A DNA stretch of 64,000 nucleotides. Source: Fuerstiella sp. GTDB lineage: Bacteria; Planctomycetota; Planctomycetia; Planctomycetales; Planctomycetaceae. The translations under genes and the position numbers were made by a program. The DNA is taken from positions 372,001 to 436,000 of the forward strand of contig JAKVAZ010000006.1 of the NCBI GenBank assembly GCA_022447225.1, in the 5' to 3' direction. The notes below the pieces were generated by a model that was not told where the DNA came from, ran no database searches, and saw nothing but the letters and a program-made list of their open reading frames with translations. This document shows, in pieces, positions 18,456 through 27,364 of this stretch (position 1 is the first letter of the stretch; each line of letters opens with the position of its first letter).

Positions 18456-20285
18456 CTACAGCGACCTGAGGAACGCAATCAGATCCTGGACCTCCGCTTC
18501 GGTCAGACCACCGGTTCCCGATACCTTTTCCGGGCTGTGTAAATCAGTCACAACTCGCTCCAGTGAGCGGGCTCGGCCACTATGCAGCAAACGGACTTTA
18601 CGATAAACACCTCGCAGCGACGGAGTGTTATAACCTTCGTAAACGTCTCTGGATGATCCCAGTCCCACATCGTGAATTTGTCCATCCGTGTAATACGGAC
18701 CGCTGTGGCAGTCAGCACACGCGGCTCTGCTGCTCTGGAACACCTGTTTACCGCGCTGCGCGGCCTCACTCAGTGATCCATCCGCGTTTCGATGTGGATT
18801 CGGCGGGGCTTCCAGCTGGTCCAGATAAGCCAGCAACGCCCGAGTCTCTTCGTCGGCGGGAGGCTTACCGAGCATTGTGGATGTCAGTGACTTGTGGATG
18901 GCATTCTCAAGATTATCCTGCCATCCATGCCAGGTCCATGGCTGCGTCCTGCTCACATCATACAGCGGAAGTACGGTTTTCAACGTCATTTCGCTGCCAT
19001 CGTTCATCGTATCCATGGGCCGCGAATTGACACCACCGTTGCGGTGACACGAATGACAGCTGTACCACTGATCAAGACTGCGCTGCCCGTCGTGAAAAAT
19101 CGCCATTCCACGTCGAGCGAGTGATATCTGTTCGGGACCTCCGAGATCGATCTCATTTGTGACCTGCCTGTCGTCAAGACTGACGATCTGAATCGAGTCG
19201 CGCAGGTAGTTGGCAACGTAAACCGTGCTGTCATCGCCGGCAATGCACAGTCCCATGGGACGTCCACCCACTTCAATTCGGTGAAAACGATCAAAATCGT
19301 TTTCCAGCCGACGGTCGATCAAATCTCCTGGTCCACCAACTCCAACAAACGGCAGATCGGTAAGTCGATAGACCAGCAGTTCATGAGTCCCTGCCGCAGA
19401 CGCCACCAGCCTCTGTTCGTCAGTAGTCATTGCAATTCCGTGAGGGTCCGCAACAGCTTTGCCGGGGACATCCAGCGAGATTGCTTGACGGACCTGCGGA
19501 CCATCCAGGCGAACGCGACCAATCCGACTGGCAAGCAGCCAGCCTCGTCGAAGATTACCAACGTTGATGGGATTCGTACGATAGACCATCCATGTGAAGT
19601 AGGCGTACATGCCGTCCGACGATGGAACCATATGTCCAAGGTTGATTCCGTTAACCAGAGGTTCACTGTAAAGCGGATCACCACTTTGCGTATCAATCAC
19701 ATGAATGGTGCCATCCCCGCCACAGCCCACGGCAAGTCGTAACCCATCGGGAGAGACAGTGAGGTATCGCGGCCAGTTTCCAACTTCAAAACGTCGCCCA
19801 ACCCTCCTGGACTCCAGGTCGATTTCTGCAACCTGGGCTCCGGCGACAAGTCCGATGAATGCGCGGCTGCCATCCGGACTGATCACCAGGCCGGATGGTT
19901 CATATCCCACATCCACCACCGCATGCTGCCCGAGTCGCTGATCAGCAATCTGAAAAACACGCACATCGCCGGACCACGCGCAACTTACCACAACCGTTTG
20001 ACTGTCGGGACAAAACGCCACATCCGCAGGATGGTCACCACAACTCACTTCATCAACAACACACTGATCCTTCGTACTGATCAGAGACAAACTGTTGGAT
20101 GTTTCGTTGACAGTGACCAGCCAGAGTCCGTCCGGGGAAAGTGCCACATCCACCGGAGAACGATACAATGCGGCTGATTCCAGAGCCTCACCTGAGTTCC
20201 TGGCAGACTCAGCCGCCTGTCCGGCAGGCCGACCACAGGACAACGCCAACGTGAGAACGATCATGCTCATTAACGTTCGATGCAT
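18456..20285 (-). CDS. secreted beta-propeller/di-haem cytochrome c fusion
   Basis: A 609-residue protein. A signal peptide covers residues 1-25. Residues about 35-390 form a YVTN-type beta-propeller (repeated SPDG segments such as ALSPDGLWLVTVNE and VISPDGSRAFIG). The C-terminal third is cytochrome c peroxidase-like, with CHSCH near residue 407 and CADCH near 521, and the family-like TPSLRGVYRK segment with an LHSGRARSLE stretch. It is probably periplasmic and carries two c-type haems. It may oxidise or dehydrogenate an organic substrate or act as a peroxidase; the sequence does not say which. Divergent from the small redox-like protein gene. Confidence 0.83.
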   Translation of the reverse strand: MHRTLMSMIVLTLALSCGRPAGQAAESARNSGEALESAALYRSPVDVALSPDGLWLVTVNETSNSLSLISTKDQCVVDEVSCGDHPADVAFCPDSQTVVVSCAWSGDVRVFQIADQRLGQHAVVDVGYEPSGLVISPDGSRAFIGLVAGAQVAEIDLESRRVGRRFEVGNWPRYLTVSPDGLRLAVGCGGDGTIHVIDTQSGDPLYSEPLVNGINLGHMVPSSDGMYAYFTWMVYRTNPINVGNLRRGWLLASRIGRVRLDGPQVRQAISLDVPGKAVADPHGIAMTTDEQRLVASAAGTHELLVYRLTDLPFVGVGGPGDLIDRRLENDFDRFHRIEVGGRPMGLCIAGDDSTVYVANYLRDSIQIVSLDDRQVTNEIDLGGPEQISLARRGMAIFHDGQRSLDQWYSCHSCHRNGGVNSRPMDTMNDGSEMTLKTVLPLYDVSRTQPWTWHGWQDNLENAIHKSLTSTMLGKPPADEETRALLAYLDQLEAPPNPHRNADGSLSEAAQRGKQVFQSSRAACADCHSGPYYTDGQIHDVGLGSSRDVYEGYNTPSLRGVYRKVRLLHSGRARSLERVVTDLHSPEKVSGTGGLTEAEVQDLIAFLRSL

Positions 20286-20746
20286 TCGCCTGTCCGCTTA
20301 ATCGATTAACACAAAGGAGAAACAACCCCCAACTCCGGACGAATCGAGTTCCAGACAGACCCGAAATCCCTGCCATGATGTTCTCGATTCATTTGCAGCC
20401 TGTTCTCATATCTGCAGTTCGGCCGGAAGTTTAAGAATCCATAAAACTTCGTCCGGTAAAACCGAAGCGAAACCGTATTTTGCAGGGAGTGATCTCCCCG
20501 GATGCAATCTCGTTCACTTCTAACCAACTGTCGGACATTGTAGTATAGCCCGCACTGGAACAGGTAGACTGGTTGCTGTGAAATCATATTTGGTGGTGGA
20601 CGGTCAGTCTTAGTCAGGCGAAAATAATTCGGTGTCGGCATTGACCGAACGTCCGGCAGTCGTGTTTCAAAAATTGAAGAGCATACAAATCTCTGTTCGT
20701 GCCGCAGAGCACGGAGATATCAGCCCCCCTTGAACAGGAGCAAACT
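20286..20746. other. divergent intergenic region
   Basis: About 460 bases between the cytochrome-propeller gene and the 20747 gene, so promoters for both should be here. A 111-codon frame on the minus strand (20306-20641) has an unconvincing composition. I see no clear operator, hairpin or repeat. Confidence 0.35.
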
Positions 20747-21304
20747 GTGAGAAATCTGGTGATGTTTGGAATGGCCTTCGCTGTTACGTCCGCTGTAAGT
20801 GTTGGCGAGGATTTGAAAAGTGGTCCACAGGCCGGTGACAGGCTCGGTGCGTTCTACGTCACCAAATGTGCCGGTGCCGAAAAGGATGGCGTGAGAGAAG
20901 GCAAGTCACTTTGCTATCGCTGCAAAAACGGTTCAAAGCCGCAGGTTGTGATTTTTACGCGTTCGATTGACCCTCAGGTTGTTGAATTTGTTAAGCAGCT
21001 TGACAAGGCCATCAACAAAAATGCAGACGCAAAACTGACCGGCTTCGTTAACGTCCTGGCTGATGACAGGGACGATGCATCCGATGCTGCCCGCAAACTG
21101 GCCACCACAAGTGAAGCCACTCAGGTGCCTTTCGTTGTGCCCAACGAATTCGAAAACGGTCCCGACAATTACGGAATCAGCCCCAAAGCACAGGTCACGG
21201 TTATTCTGGCTGATCAAGTCAATGTTAAAGCCAACTTCGCTGTCAGCGACGTTAAAGAGCTGAAGACAAAGGAAATCATCGCGGACATCAAGAAAATCCT
21301 CTAG
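20747..21304 (+). CDS. secreted thioredoxin-fold-like protein of unknown function
   Basis: A 185-residue protein from GTG 20747 with AGGAG upstream; an earlier in-frame GTG at 20699 lacks such a site. Residues 1-20 look like a signal peptide. The mature part contains GDRLGAFYVTKCAGAEKDG, then LCYRC near residue 55, then alternating strand/helix segments (PQVVIFTRS, LTGFVNVLADD, VPFVVPNEF, QVTVILADQ) that resemble a redoxin/AhpC-like thioredoxin fold. CYRC is not placed like the usual thioredoxin CxxC at a helix start, so redox function is uncertain. The gene is monocistronic with its own terminator, suggesting independent and perhaps strong expression. Confidence 0.7.
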   Translation: MRNLVMFGMAFAVTSAVSVGEDLKSGPQAGDRLGAFYVTKCAGAEKDGVREGKSLCYRCKNGSKPQVVIFTRSIDPQVVEFVKQLDKAINKNADAKLTGFVNVLADDRDDASDAARKLATTSEATQVPFVVPNEFENGPDNYGISPKAQVTVILADQVNVKANFAVSDVKELKTKEIIADIKKIL

Positions 21305-21333
21305 ACGTCCTGCTGCTTTGTCTGACTCAATGT

Positions 21334-21372
21334 AACGCGACGCATGGTGAAAAACCTGCGTCGCGTTTTTTT
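21334..21372 (+). terminator. rho-independent terminator after the thioredoxin-like gene
   Basis: An 11-bp perfect stem (AACGCGACGCA at 21334-21344 with TGCGTCGCGTT at 21357-21367), a 12-base loop and a T run directly after it. It sits 30 bases downstream of the stop codon. Confidence 0.88.
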
Positions 21373-21547
21373 GCTGATCTGATAATGGCTTACATTTTCT
21401 GCTGAGCTGATCCAAAACAGCCCAATGCATGACCTAACCAGGCAGACCGACGAACGTCTTATCCTCCCGAATGAGGTTCAGCCGGTGCACTGAACGTAAG
21501 TCACAAATTCGATTCCATCAATACCGGCACGTAGCGTGTGAGCTGTA

Positions 21548-22927
21548 TTACTGTGGTCGTTCCAGGACCATCCCTTCTTTTTCCAGTCGCTGAAACATCT
21601 CACGAAATGCCGGTGTTCCATCCGGGTCCCAGTAGTCGGTGGCCAGCGGAGCGTCATAGCTGAGTGTCACCTCACGCCTTTTATCTGGCCGGACCATAAA
21701 CAAAGATCTTTGGGGATTGGCAATATTGTACATTGTGGTGCCGTTGGCATATTTAGTCCTGATAATCCACTTTGGATGTTCGGGCAGTGTGAGATTCTTC
21801 AGGCGATCCAGTTCGTCAGGGTCCAGGGTCACGCCCAGTCCTGGCCCCTCCGGAACGCGAAGCAGACCGTTGACCGGTTCAAGACGTTCTTTCACCACGT
21901 CAGCTTTCCATGTTTCGGTATCGTTGTTGAAGTGCAGTCGGGCCGTTTTGAACGCGGCATGCATGTGTGCGCACATAGCCCGGGTGATCATGCCACCCAC
22001 GTTTTGCAGTGAAAACGGAAGCTCAAGCTGTGCAAACAGCCCCGCCCGTCGAATCGCATCGCCAATTCGTGAGTGGCCGACAATATACCCGTCTGCAGCT
22101 CGCGACTGAGTTTCGAATCCGGCCCCCAGCGGGGAATGATGATAGTAGATCGGCAGGCGGCACTTCTTTCGCAGCTCGGCATGGCCTTCGATGTCTCTGG
22201 ACGGCAGCGGATCTTCGAAGCAACCTGCAATCGGATACCGTGAAATTTTTTCCAGCAGCTCGAACGTGTGGTCGTCAGAACCTCCCATCGTCAGGTCGTG
22301 GTGGATCCGGAATCCTTTTGGGGCCACCGCCTGCATCGCTTCCATCTGATCAATCACATTCTCGAACGGCGACAGGTGGTACTTCATCCACGTGTATCCC
22401 GCCGCCGCATACCGCTGAACCGCTGCAGCCATCCGCTGAGGATCTGTGGACACAGTCCATGATGCAACCGGCACCCAAGACCGATACTTTTGACCAAACA
22501 GTCTCCAGACGGGCACCCCGGCGGCCTGCCCCATCAGGTCATACATAGCTGTTCCCAGACCGAGACTTGTCTCATCCCCGATCCAGTGAAACGGACTGGA
22601 ACCAATGTACTGTTCCAGGACGGATTCTGCCTCCGGTGAACGTCCTCCCTCTCCCAGTCCGATCAGATCGCTGTTGGTACGAACCACATAGATGGTACGT
22701 CGAGTTGGTCCGTAATAGTGATTGAGCTCATATGCGATCCAGTCCTGATACGGAACTGCAATTTCGTGCGTTTCAATCCCGGTGATACGCAGACGGCCGT
22801 GCGTTTTCTCAGCCTGCTCCTGCGCCTGCAAAATCGAAAGAGGCCGAAGCGTTGATGCAGCCATAAGGGTTGCACCACCGGCCAGAAGATGACGGCGAGT
22901 GATTCTTTGCTGTGGTGTCTGACGCAT
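21548..22927 (-). CDS. Tat-exported mandelate racemase/enolase-superfamily protein
   Basis: A 459-residue protein with an N-terminal Tat signal (ITRRHLLAGGATLMAAST). The rest matches the enolase superfamily: N-terminal capping domain (RITGIETHEIAVPY, IYVVRTNSDLIGLGEGG), a barrel lysine in WMKYHLSP near residue 195, a metal ligand in IHHDLTMGG and a second in FEDPLP. The third metal-ligand region is atypical (ADGYIVGHSRIG). Superfamily members abstract an alpha proton from sugar or amino acid carboxylates. An exported enolase-superfamily enzyme is unusual outside planctomycetes and similar phyla. Either a degradative role in the periplasm or loss of activity is possible. Confidence 0.82.
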   Translation of the reverse strand: MRQTPQQRITRRHLLAGGATLMAASTLRPLSILQAQEQAEKTHGRLRITGIETHEIAVPYQDWIAYELNHYYGPTRRTIYVVRTNSDLIGLGEGGRSPEAESVLEQYIGSSPFHWIGDETSLGLGTAMYDLMGQAAGVPVWRLFGQKYRSWVPVASWTVSTDPQRMAAAVQRYAAAGYTWMKYHLSPFENVIDQMEAMQAVAPKGFRIHHDLTMGGSDDHTFELLEKISRYPIAGCFEDPLPSRDIEGHAELRKKCRLPIYYHHSPLGAGFETQSRAADGYIVGHSRIGDAIRRAGLFAQLELPFSLQNVGGMITRAMCAHMHAAFKTARLHFNNDTETWKADVVKERLEPVNGLLRVPEGPGLGVTLDPDELDRLKNLTLPEHPKWIIRTKYANGTTMYNIANPQRSLFMVRPDKRREVTLSYDAPLATDYWDPDGTPAFREMFQRLEKEGMVLERPQ

Positions 22928-23560
22928 TATTAATTATTAACCTTTTTTTGACAGAGCAGATCTGTCATGTGGATGATGATTCAAACAGAGACCAGTTTCA
23001 TGAAACTTCGCGGCATTCGACGTAAACGACATCCGTGTGGCGACACAGTCCGGGTTAACTCAACATACCAATAACCAATACATGCGTAGATCGGAACAGA
23101 AATCGGCTGACCGGTGTCTGATGCAAAACGACAGGTATGAATCGCATTATCCGTACCGGATTTAGAGTCCGAAACAAAGACAACAGACTCTTTCTCCGGA
23201 ATCGATACAGCTGCCATCCATAGTACTAAAGCCGTCATAATTCGTATGAGATCATTCCATTCGCAGACTGACTCACAAAAGCCAGCATTCGCACCCAGCC
23301 ACCGATCAGCCAGTCTAGTGAAAATCAGATCAGCCTGACACACAGTCATTCAGCCTGCAGGTTTTCCTCTGCAAAAAAATGTTGGCGATGAGTTTGTCTG
23401 TTGGCAAATACTGCACCACGAACTGAGCGGTCACGAAAGTTCGCCGGGCGAGTACAGGTCCTTCGAATAACTCAAACAAATCGATCTATCGGGAAGTAAG
23501 TGTTCGGCGTCACAATACCGCTTTCAGTCGGTCGGATCCGTCGGACGAGATTGTGAAATC
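22928..23560. other. divergent intergenic region with a doubtful small frame
   Basis: About 630 bases between the enolase-superfamily gene and the small membrane-protein gene. A minus-strand frame at 22981-23349 (122 codons) contains a hydrophobic stretch, but it has no ribosome-binding site and irregular composition, so I do not call it. AT-rich sequence near 22928-22950 could include the promoter of the enolase-like gene. Confidence 0.35.
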
Positions 23561-24007
23561 ATGCACGACTCAGAATCCGTTCAAAACCAGCGCCGCAGCA
23601 GCAGACTCCTGAGATGGGCCTGCGTGTTACCAGCCGCGATGCTGGCTGGCTGGTTACTGAAACACACAGGAGTCGTCTTTCACTCGCACCTCGGTCTGGA
23701 TCGACAGGGCTCAGGTTATTCAGCCTTTATTCTGCCGGTACTGCAAACTCTTCCCAATGGCATCGCGTTTACGCTGGCAGGTGCTCTGATGGCTCCTGGA
23801 TTTCGATCTTTGACCGCCACCGTCCTGGCAGCTTTGTGCATTCCCGTTTCAACCGCAATCCATATTTTTGCTCACCCCGGCCCAGGGTTGACCAACTACA
23901 TGTACACCACGGGTGAATCGCTCGGTGCCGTGATCGGTGTTGCCGGGGTACTTATCGGCGCGGCATTGTCAGACCCGGCAAACGCAAAACCATCAACCCA
24001 CGACTGA
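23561..24007 (+). CDS. small integral membrane protein of unknown function
   Basis: A 148-residue protein with about four hydrophobic segments (WACVLPAAMLAGWLLKHTG, SAFILPVLQTLPNGIAFTLAG, TATVLAALCIPVSTAIHIF, LGAVIGVAGVLIGAALS). It has a short charged cytoplasmic N-terminus with a cluster of arginines. Histidines occur in the predicted loops. I do not recognise the family. It stands alone between a divergent and a convergent neighbour, with no evident operon. The hydrophobic pattern and start make a real gene likely. Confidence 0.65.
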   Translation: MHDSESVQNQRRSSRLLRWACVLPAAMLAGWLLKHTGVVFHSHLGLDRQGSGYSAFILPVLQTLPNGIAFTLAGALMAPGFRSLTATVLAALCIPVSTAIHIFAHPGPGLTNYMYTTGESLGAVIGVAGVLIGAALSDPANAKPSTHD

Positions 24008-24506
24008 CACAGGGTGAACGGTGTTCCACCCACATTCGACCTCGTGCGGTGCTACTTCGGTTTCGGTACAGCCTCAAAGTCCTGACGGGTAAAAAGGTGC
24101 TACCTCGATGTCTCAACATCAATCACGATCAATGGTAAGTTTCCCATGCACCAATGATCGAAAAAGAAGCCGACACCTGGTGTTTGTTCTAAACTTTTGC
24201 GTACGGGTCGGGAAGGACATCAATGAACGAACGCGCGATTCCTCCGAAGACCAACCCACCGACGGACGCTCTTCCGAATATGCCCTCTTGCCAACATTCC
24301 GTTCTGACTATCGCTTTGTGTCAGTAGCCGTTCTCTGTGCACGGTCTCGCGGCAGTTCACCTGACATAGGCTGAATTGCCCGTTTCCAGCGACTACTGGT
24401 TTAGTCATCGGTCCTGCGTGTAAGCACACAGCCAGCCGAACACCACAAAAAGGTAAATTGGTTATCCGGCTGACTGCCCTGCGGCCATTTAGTCGAATGT
24501 GAAGAT
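24008..24506. other. convergent intergenic region, no gene seen
   Basis: About 500 bases between two convergent genes. A weak imperfect hairpin (GGGTGAAC...GTTCCACCC near 24013-24032) could end the upstream transcript, but it lacks a T run. Short frames on both strands have poor composition. Confidence 0.35.
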
Positions 24507-25256
24507 TCACACAGCCACAGCCGCACCCAGTTCGCTGTGCAGCTGCGCCACCCATTCCCTGACGCGGTCCGGCGTCTGTTCTGCTTCGCCATCTTCATCA
24601 ATGACAAGCCCGAGGAAGTGTGATTCGTCATACATACCTTTGGATTCATCAAAGGTGTAGCCGTCGGATGGCCAGATACCGATTAGTTCCGGACCACTTT
24701 CTTTCATGCGGTCCCACAGAATACCCATTCCATCGACGAAGGTATCCGGATAACCGGCGGCATCACCCAGACCGAAGATGCCAACCTTGATTCCGCTGTA
24801 ACTTTGGGCATGAATTTCGTCCAGTTTTTCTTCCCAGTTGTACTGAATATCTCCAATGTTCCAGGTGGAGACTCCCAACAGCAGGACGTCATGCTTCAGG
24901 AGGTCTGTTACCGGAACATCAGCAATATCCTGGCAGGCACTGACATTGCATCCCTGCAGCTGTTTCTCGATAGATTCAGCGATCTCCTGGGTATTTCCCG
25001 TTTCCGTACCAAAGTAAATCCCCACATTGGGTTCAGAGCCGGCTCCGGTTACGGCCGCCTCTAATTCTGTATATTCGGTGAGATCGAAGGCCGACAACTC
25101 AACAACACCGTGTCCATCAAAGTCCGCACGTACCATGGCATTTGGTCCCAACGTCAGCAGTAATCCGCGGACACCAATCAGGTTCGTATGCTTTTCATTT
25201 CCGGCAGGCACTGTGACGAAGTGTTCACCTTCAACGGGAATAAAACTGTCAGTCAT
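24507..25256 (-). CDS. flavodoxin with a 75-residue N-terminal extension
   Basis: A 249-residue protein. Residues about 77-245 are a long-chain flavodoxin: the FMN phosphate loop GTETGNTQEIAE, the LLLGVSTWNIGDIQYNWEE segment (aromatic residue stacking on FMN), and GIFGLGDAAGYPDTFVDG. Flavodoxins shuttle electrons and often replace ferredoxin under low iron. Residues 1-75 are additional and match no family I recognise; they look like a small beta-rich domain (LIGVRGLLLTLGPNAMVRADFD). The gene is alone. Its leader contains three exact 8-bp tandem repeats (see the repeat entry), which could affect expression. Function is firm for the flavodoxin part only. Confidence 0.85.
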   Translation of the reverse strand: MTDSFIPVEGEHFVTVPAGNEKHTNLIGVRGLLLTLGPNAMVRADFDGHGVVELSAFDLTEYTELEAAVTGAGSEPNVGIYFGTETGNTQEIAESIEKQLQGCNVSACQDIADVPVTDLLKHDVLLLGVSTWNIGDIQYNWEEKLDEIHAQSYSGIKVGIFGLGDAAGYPDTFVDGMGILWDRMKESGPELIGIWPSDGYTFDESKGMYDESHFLGLVIDEDGEAEQTPDRVREWVAQLHSELGAAVAV

Positions 25257-25273
25257 AATTCACTTGATTCTCT

Positions 25274-25297
25274 GGTTAAAGGGTTAAAGGGTTAAAG
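25274..25297. repeat. three tandem copies of an 8-bp unit upstream of flavodoxin
   Basis: GGTTAAAG is repeated exactly three times, head to tail, at 25274-25281, 25282-25289 and 25290-25297. The array starts 17 bases upstream of the flavodoxin start codon (gene on the minus strand), in the leader or promoter. Such arrays can change copy number by slippage. Confidence 0.85.
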
Positions 25298-25433
25298 GGA
25301 CTGTTGGCCGGCAACGCGATCTGTATTTTTGGGCTGCAGGACTGGACGCACGTCTGGCTATTAGTCATGAACAATCAGTCGAACTGACGATTTCCAGAAC
25401 TGGGTTCCTGTGCTGTAACTCCCGAAAGAAAGA

Positions 25434-26216
25434 TCAGCATTCGAATCCACAGCCTCGTAGCTGTAGCTCTACAAGTCGCTGTTGACACACGCCCTGTCGA
25501 CGACGATCCTTGGCACGGCGATACAACTGCACTAGTCGCTGCAGACAGCTGGAGCACGTCATGGCTTTAATACTTGTCATCCCCAAATCCCTCACCACCC
25601 GGTGAGCTTCTCTGCTCCGATCGGCTTTGCAGAGCAGACATGCCAGACCAATTTTGTATCGAGCATTACCAGAATCCAGTTTCAACGCCCGTCGCATCAG
25701 ACACTCAACAGTGGTAGACGGATAGCCGGACTTATCACAGTAATAACCCAGGTCGTAGCACGCCTGAGCACATTCCGGATCCGCCTGCAGAGCTTTACGA
25801 CAGGCGTGAATGGACAGGTGCGGTTGCCGGACGATGTACAGCCCCATTGCCAGCTGCAGATACTCATTCGCAGTCAGTGAATCGTTCTGCAACAACCGAA
25901 CTAAAATTCTTCTGGCCGGAGCGGTACGCCCCAGGTTGGCACAGGACAGGGCCAGCGAAATTCGACTGCTGTTTTCCAGGTAAACAATCCTGGCACCGCG
26001 CCGAAAGGCGGCCACTGCCAGAGGATAGTTGCCGGTGGAGTGGTGCACGTTTCCGTACAATTCCCAGGCTCGGCCATCACGTGGATTGCGGCGGACACAG
26101 CGCCGAAGGATACGTTTGGCAACTTTTGTATTACGACTGTGATACGCTTTTTCGGCTGCGCGATGCATACGCGCCACGTCCACTGTCAGGGTTGTCGTGT
26201 CTACAACGGCAATCAT
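25434..26216 (-). CDS. TPR-repeat protein, paralogue of the 26615-27364 product
   Basis: A 260-residue all-helical protein with several tetratricopeptide-like repeats (for example AWELYGNVHHSTGNYPLAVA and AQACYDLGYYCDKSGYPSTT). The end contains a CSSC pair near residue 228 followed by LQRLVQLYRRAKDRRRQG and a cysteine-containing tail. Its central and C-terminal parts align by eye with the TPR protein encoded upstream on the same strand. No signal peptide is seen, so it is probably a cytoplasmic scaffold or adaptor. A GGGATGG sequence lies before the start at 26216. Function unknown. Confidence 0.75.
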   Translation of the reverse strand: MIAVVDTTTLTVDVARMHRAAEKAYHSRNTKVAKRILRRCVRRNPRDGRAWELYGNVHHSTGNYPLAVAAFRRGARIVYLENSSRISLALSCANLGRTAPARRILVRLLQNDSLTANEYLQLAMGLYIVRQPHLSIHACRKALQADPECAQACYDLGYYCDKSGYPSTTVECLMRRALKLDSGNARYKIGLACLLCKADRSREAHRVVRDLGMTSIKAMTCSSCLQRLVQLYRRAKDRRRQGVCQQRLVELQLRGCGFEC

Positions 26217-26255
26217 CTAAACCATCCCGTGATTAATATTGAGCAGCACCGTGTG

Positions 26256-26534
26256 TCAGTCCCTGCTGTTATCGCGTGTTTGACGCTGTACAAAATGCTG
26301 TTCAAAACCACGGTCTTCAAACAGATGCGAATTTCTCACCGATCTGTTCGGCTTGGGCCGTTCGAAAGGACTCAGTCTGCGCGGGTGTTCTGCCTCCCGC
26401 ATTCGGCCAGCCGAGTTCAAAAACCGACGCAGGTCAAACATCAGCATTTCGATACACCAATTCACTCCGAAGATCAGTGCTGTCAAAACCACGATCAAAC
26501 CAAAAATTTTGAGATGTATGAAAATGAGGTGCAT
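26256..26534 (-). CDS. possible small membrane protein between the two TPR genes
   Basis: A 92-codon frame with a long hydrophobic N-terminal segment (residues about 3-32, including IFGLIVVLTALIFGVNWCI), then a basic and polar tail. It fits between the two TPR genes on the same strand, with gaps of 80 and 39 bases, so an operon is possible. I see no strong ribosome-binding site and no family. The hydrophobic helix and the position favour a real gene, but the arginine-rich tail could be chance sequence. Confidence 0.4.
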   Translation of the reverse strand: MHLIFIHLKIFGLIVVLTALIFGVNWCIEMLMFDLRRFLNSAGRMREAEHPRRLSPFERPKPNRSVRNSHLFEDRGFEQHFVQRQTRDNSRD

Positions 26535-26614
26535 GGTCCGAACCGGAATCCTGTTTTCAGCGGAGAAGTCCTGTCAATTCTGTCGAGTCCCTCGAACGTC
26601 TTTGTTTATCTGAT

Positions 26615-27364
26615 TCAGACAGATAATTTTTCCAGTTGCAGCATCCGCTGGCGGGCGATCACCGTACGTCGAAAGTCCTGTCTCCGTTCGTAAATACGCG
26701 TCATTTTTTCCATACAGCTGAGACACTCGATCGATTCAATCTGCTGATTGCTGAGTTCACTGATGAGTTCGTAGGCCTCCTCGTAACGTCTGTTTATGCA
26801 AAACAGCCCCGCCAGCCCCACCCGATAACAGATAACGTCAGGTGCCAGAGCAATGGCACGCCGGACCAGAGGAACAATGCGGTCCACCGATTTCCCCAGC
26901 CGTCCCAGATAGAATCCCTGGTCGTAAAAGGCCTGAGCGCAGTTTGAATCCCGTCGAGCAATCACCCGACAAAGCTGAATCGCCTCCTCAGACTGATTAA
27001 TCTGGTCCAGTCCGGTGGCGATCTGCAGCAGCAGACTGTTGGAAAGGGTGAGATTTTTACCCAGTTCGATCAATAGGTCATGCGATAGCTGCGTACGACC
27101 AATTTTTGCATACCCATGTGCCAGACAGACTTGGGCCACCGATCGCAGGGGCACCTGTGACGAAGCTCGTTCCAAACTGTTCACAGAACAGCCGTAATGT
27201 CCGGTGGCATACGTAGCCAGTCCCAGAAGTTCGTAACTTCTGGGATCCTCAGGCACCTGTTCAAAGCACTGCTCCAGCAACAGCAGGGCTTCCTGAAAGT
27301 TGGATGCCTCCAATTCATGCTGTGCAGCAGCACGCAGCGATTCCAATGGCTGTGAATCAATCAT
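26615..27364 (-). CDS. TPR-repeat protein with C-terminal CxxC
   Basis: A 249-residue helical protein with TPR-like repeats (for example SYELLGLATYATGHYGCSVN and AQAFYDQGFYLGRLGKSVD). The C-terminal segment IESIECLSCMEKMTRIYERR has the same CxxC position and layout as the paralogue downstream (25434-26216). The two genes probably arose by duplication and then diverged strongly. There is no signal peptide or membrane segment. The probable role is protein-protein interaction; the partner is unknown. The start ATG at 27364 has no strong ribosome-binding site. Confidence 0.75.
   Translation of the reverse strand: MIDSQPLESLRAAAQHELEASNFQEALLLLEQCFEQVPEDPRSYELLGLATYATGHYGCSVNSLERASSQVPLRSVAQVCLAHGYAKIGRTQLSHDLLIELGKNLTLSNSLLLQIATGLDQINQSEEAIQLCRVIARRDSNCAQAFYDQGFYLGRLGKSVDRIVPLVRRAIALAPDVICYRVGLAGLFCINRRYEEAYELISELSNQQIESIECLSCMEKMTRIYERRQDFRRTVIARQRMLQLEKLSV

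Noticed and set aside
20306-20641. 111-codon minus-strand frame upstream of the cytochrome-propeller gene
   Set aside because: Its translation lacks any domain-like pattern and it occupies the expected promoter region.
22981-23349. 122-codon minus-strand frame with one hydrophobic stretch
   Set aside because: No ribosome-binding site, irregular composition and no operon link strong enough to support it.
24013-24032. Imperfect hairpin after the small membrane-protein gene
   Set aside because: Bulged stem and no T run; not enough for a terminator call.
24108-24374. Short plus-strand frame in the convergent gap
   Set aside because: Arg/Ser-rich translation, no ribosome-binding site, no homology-like segment.
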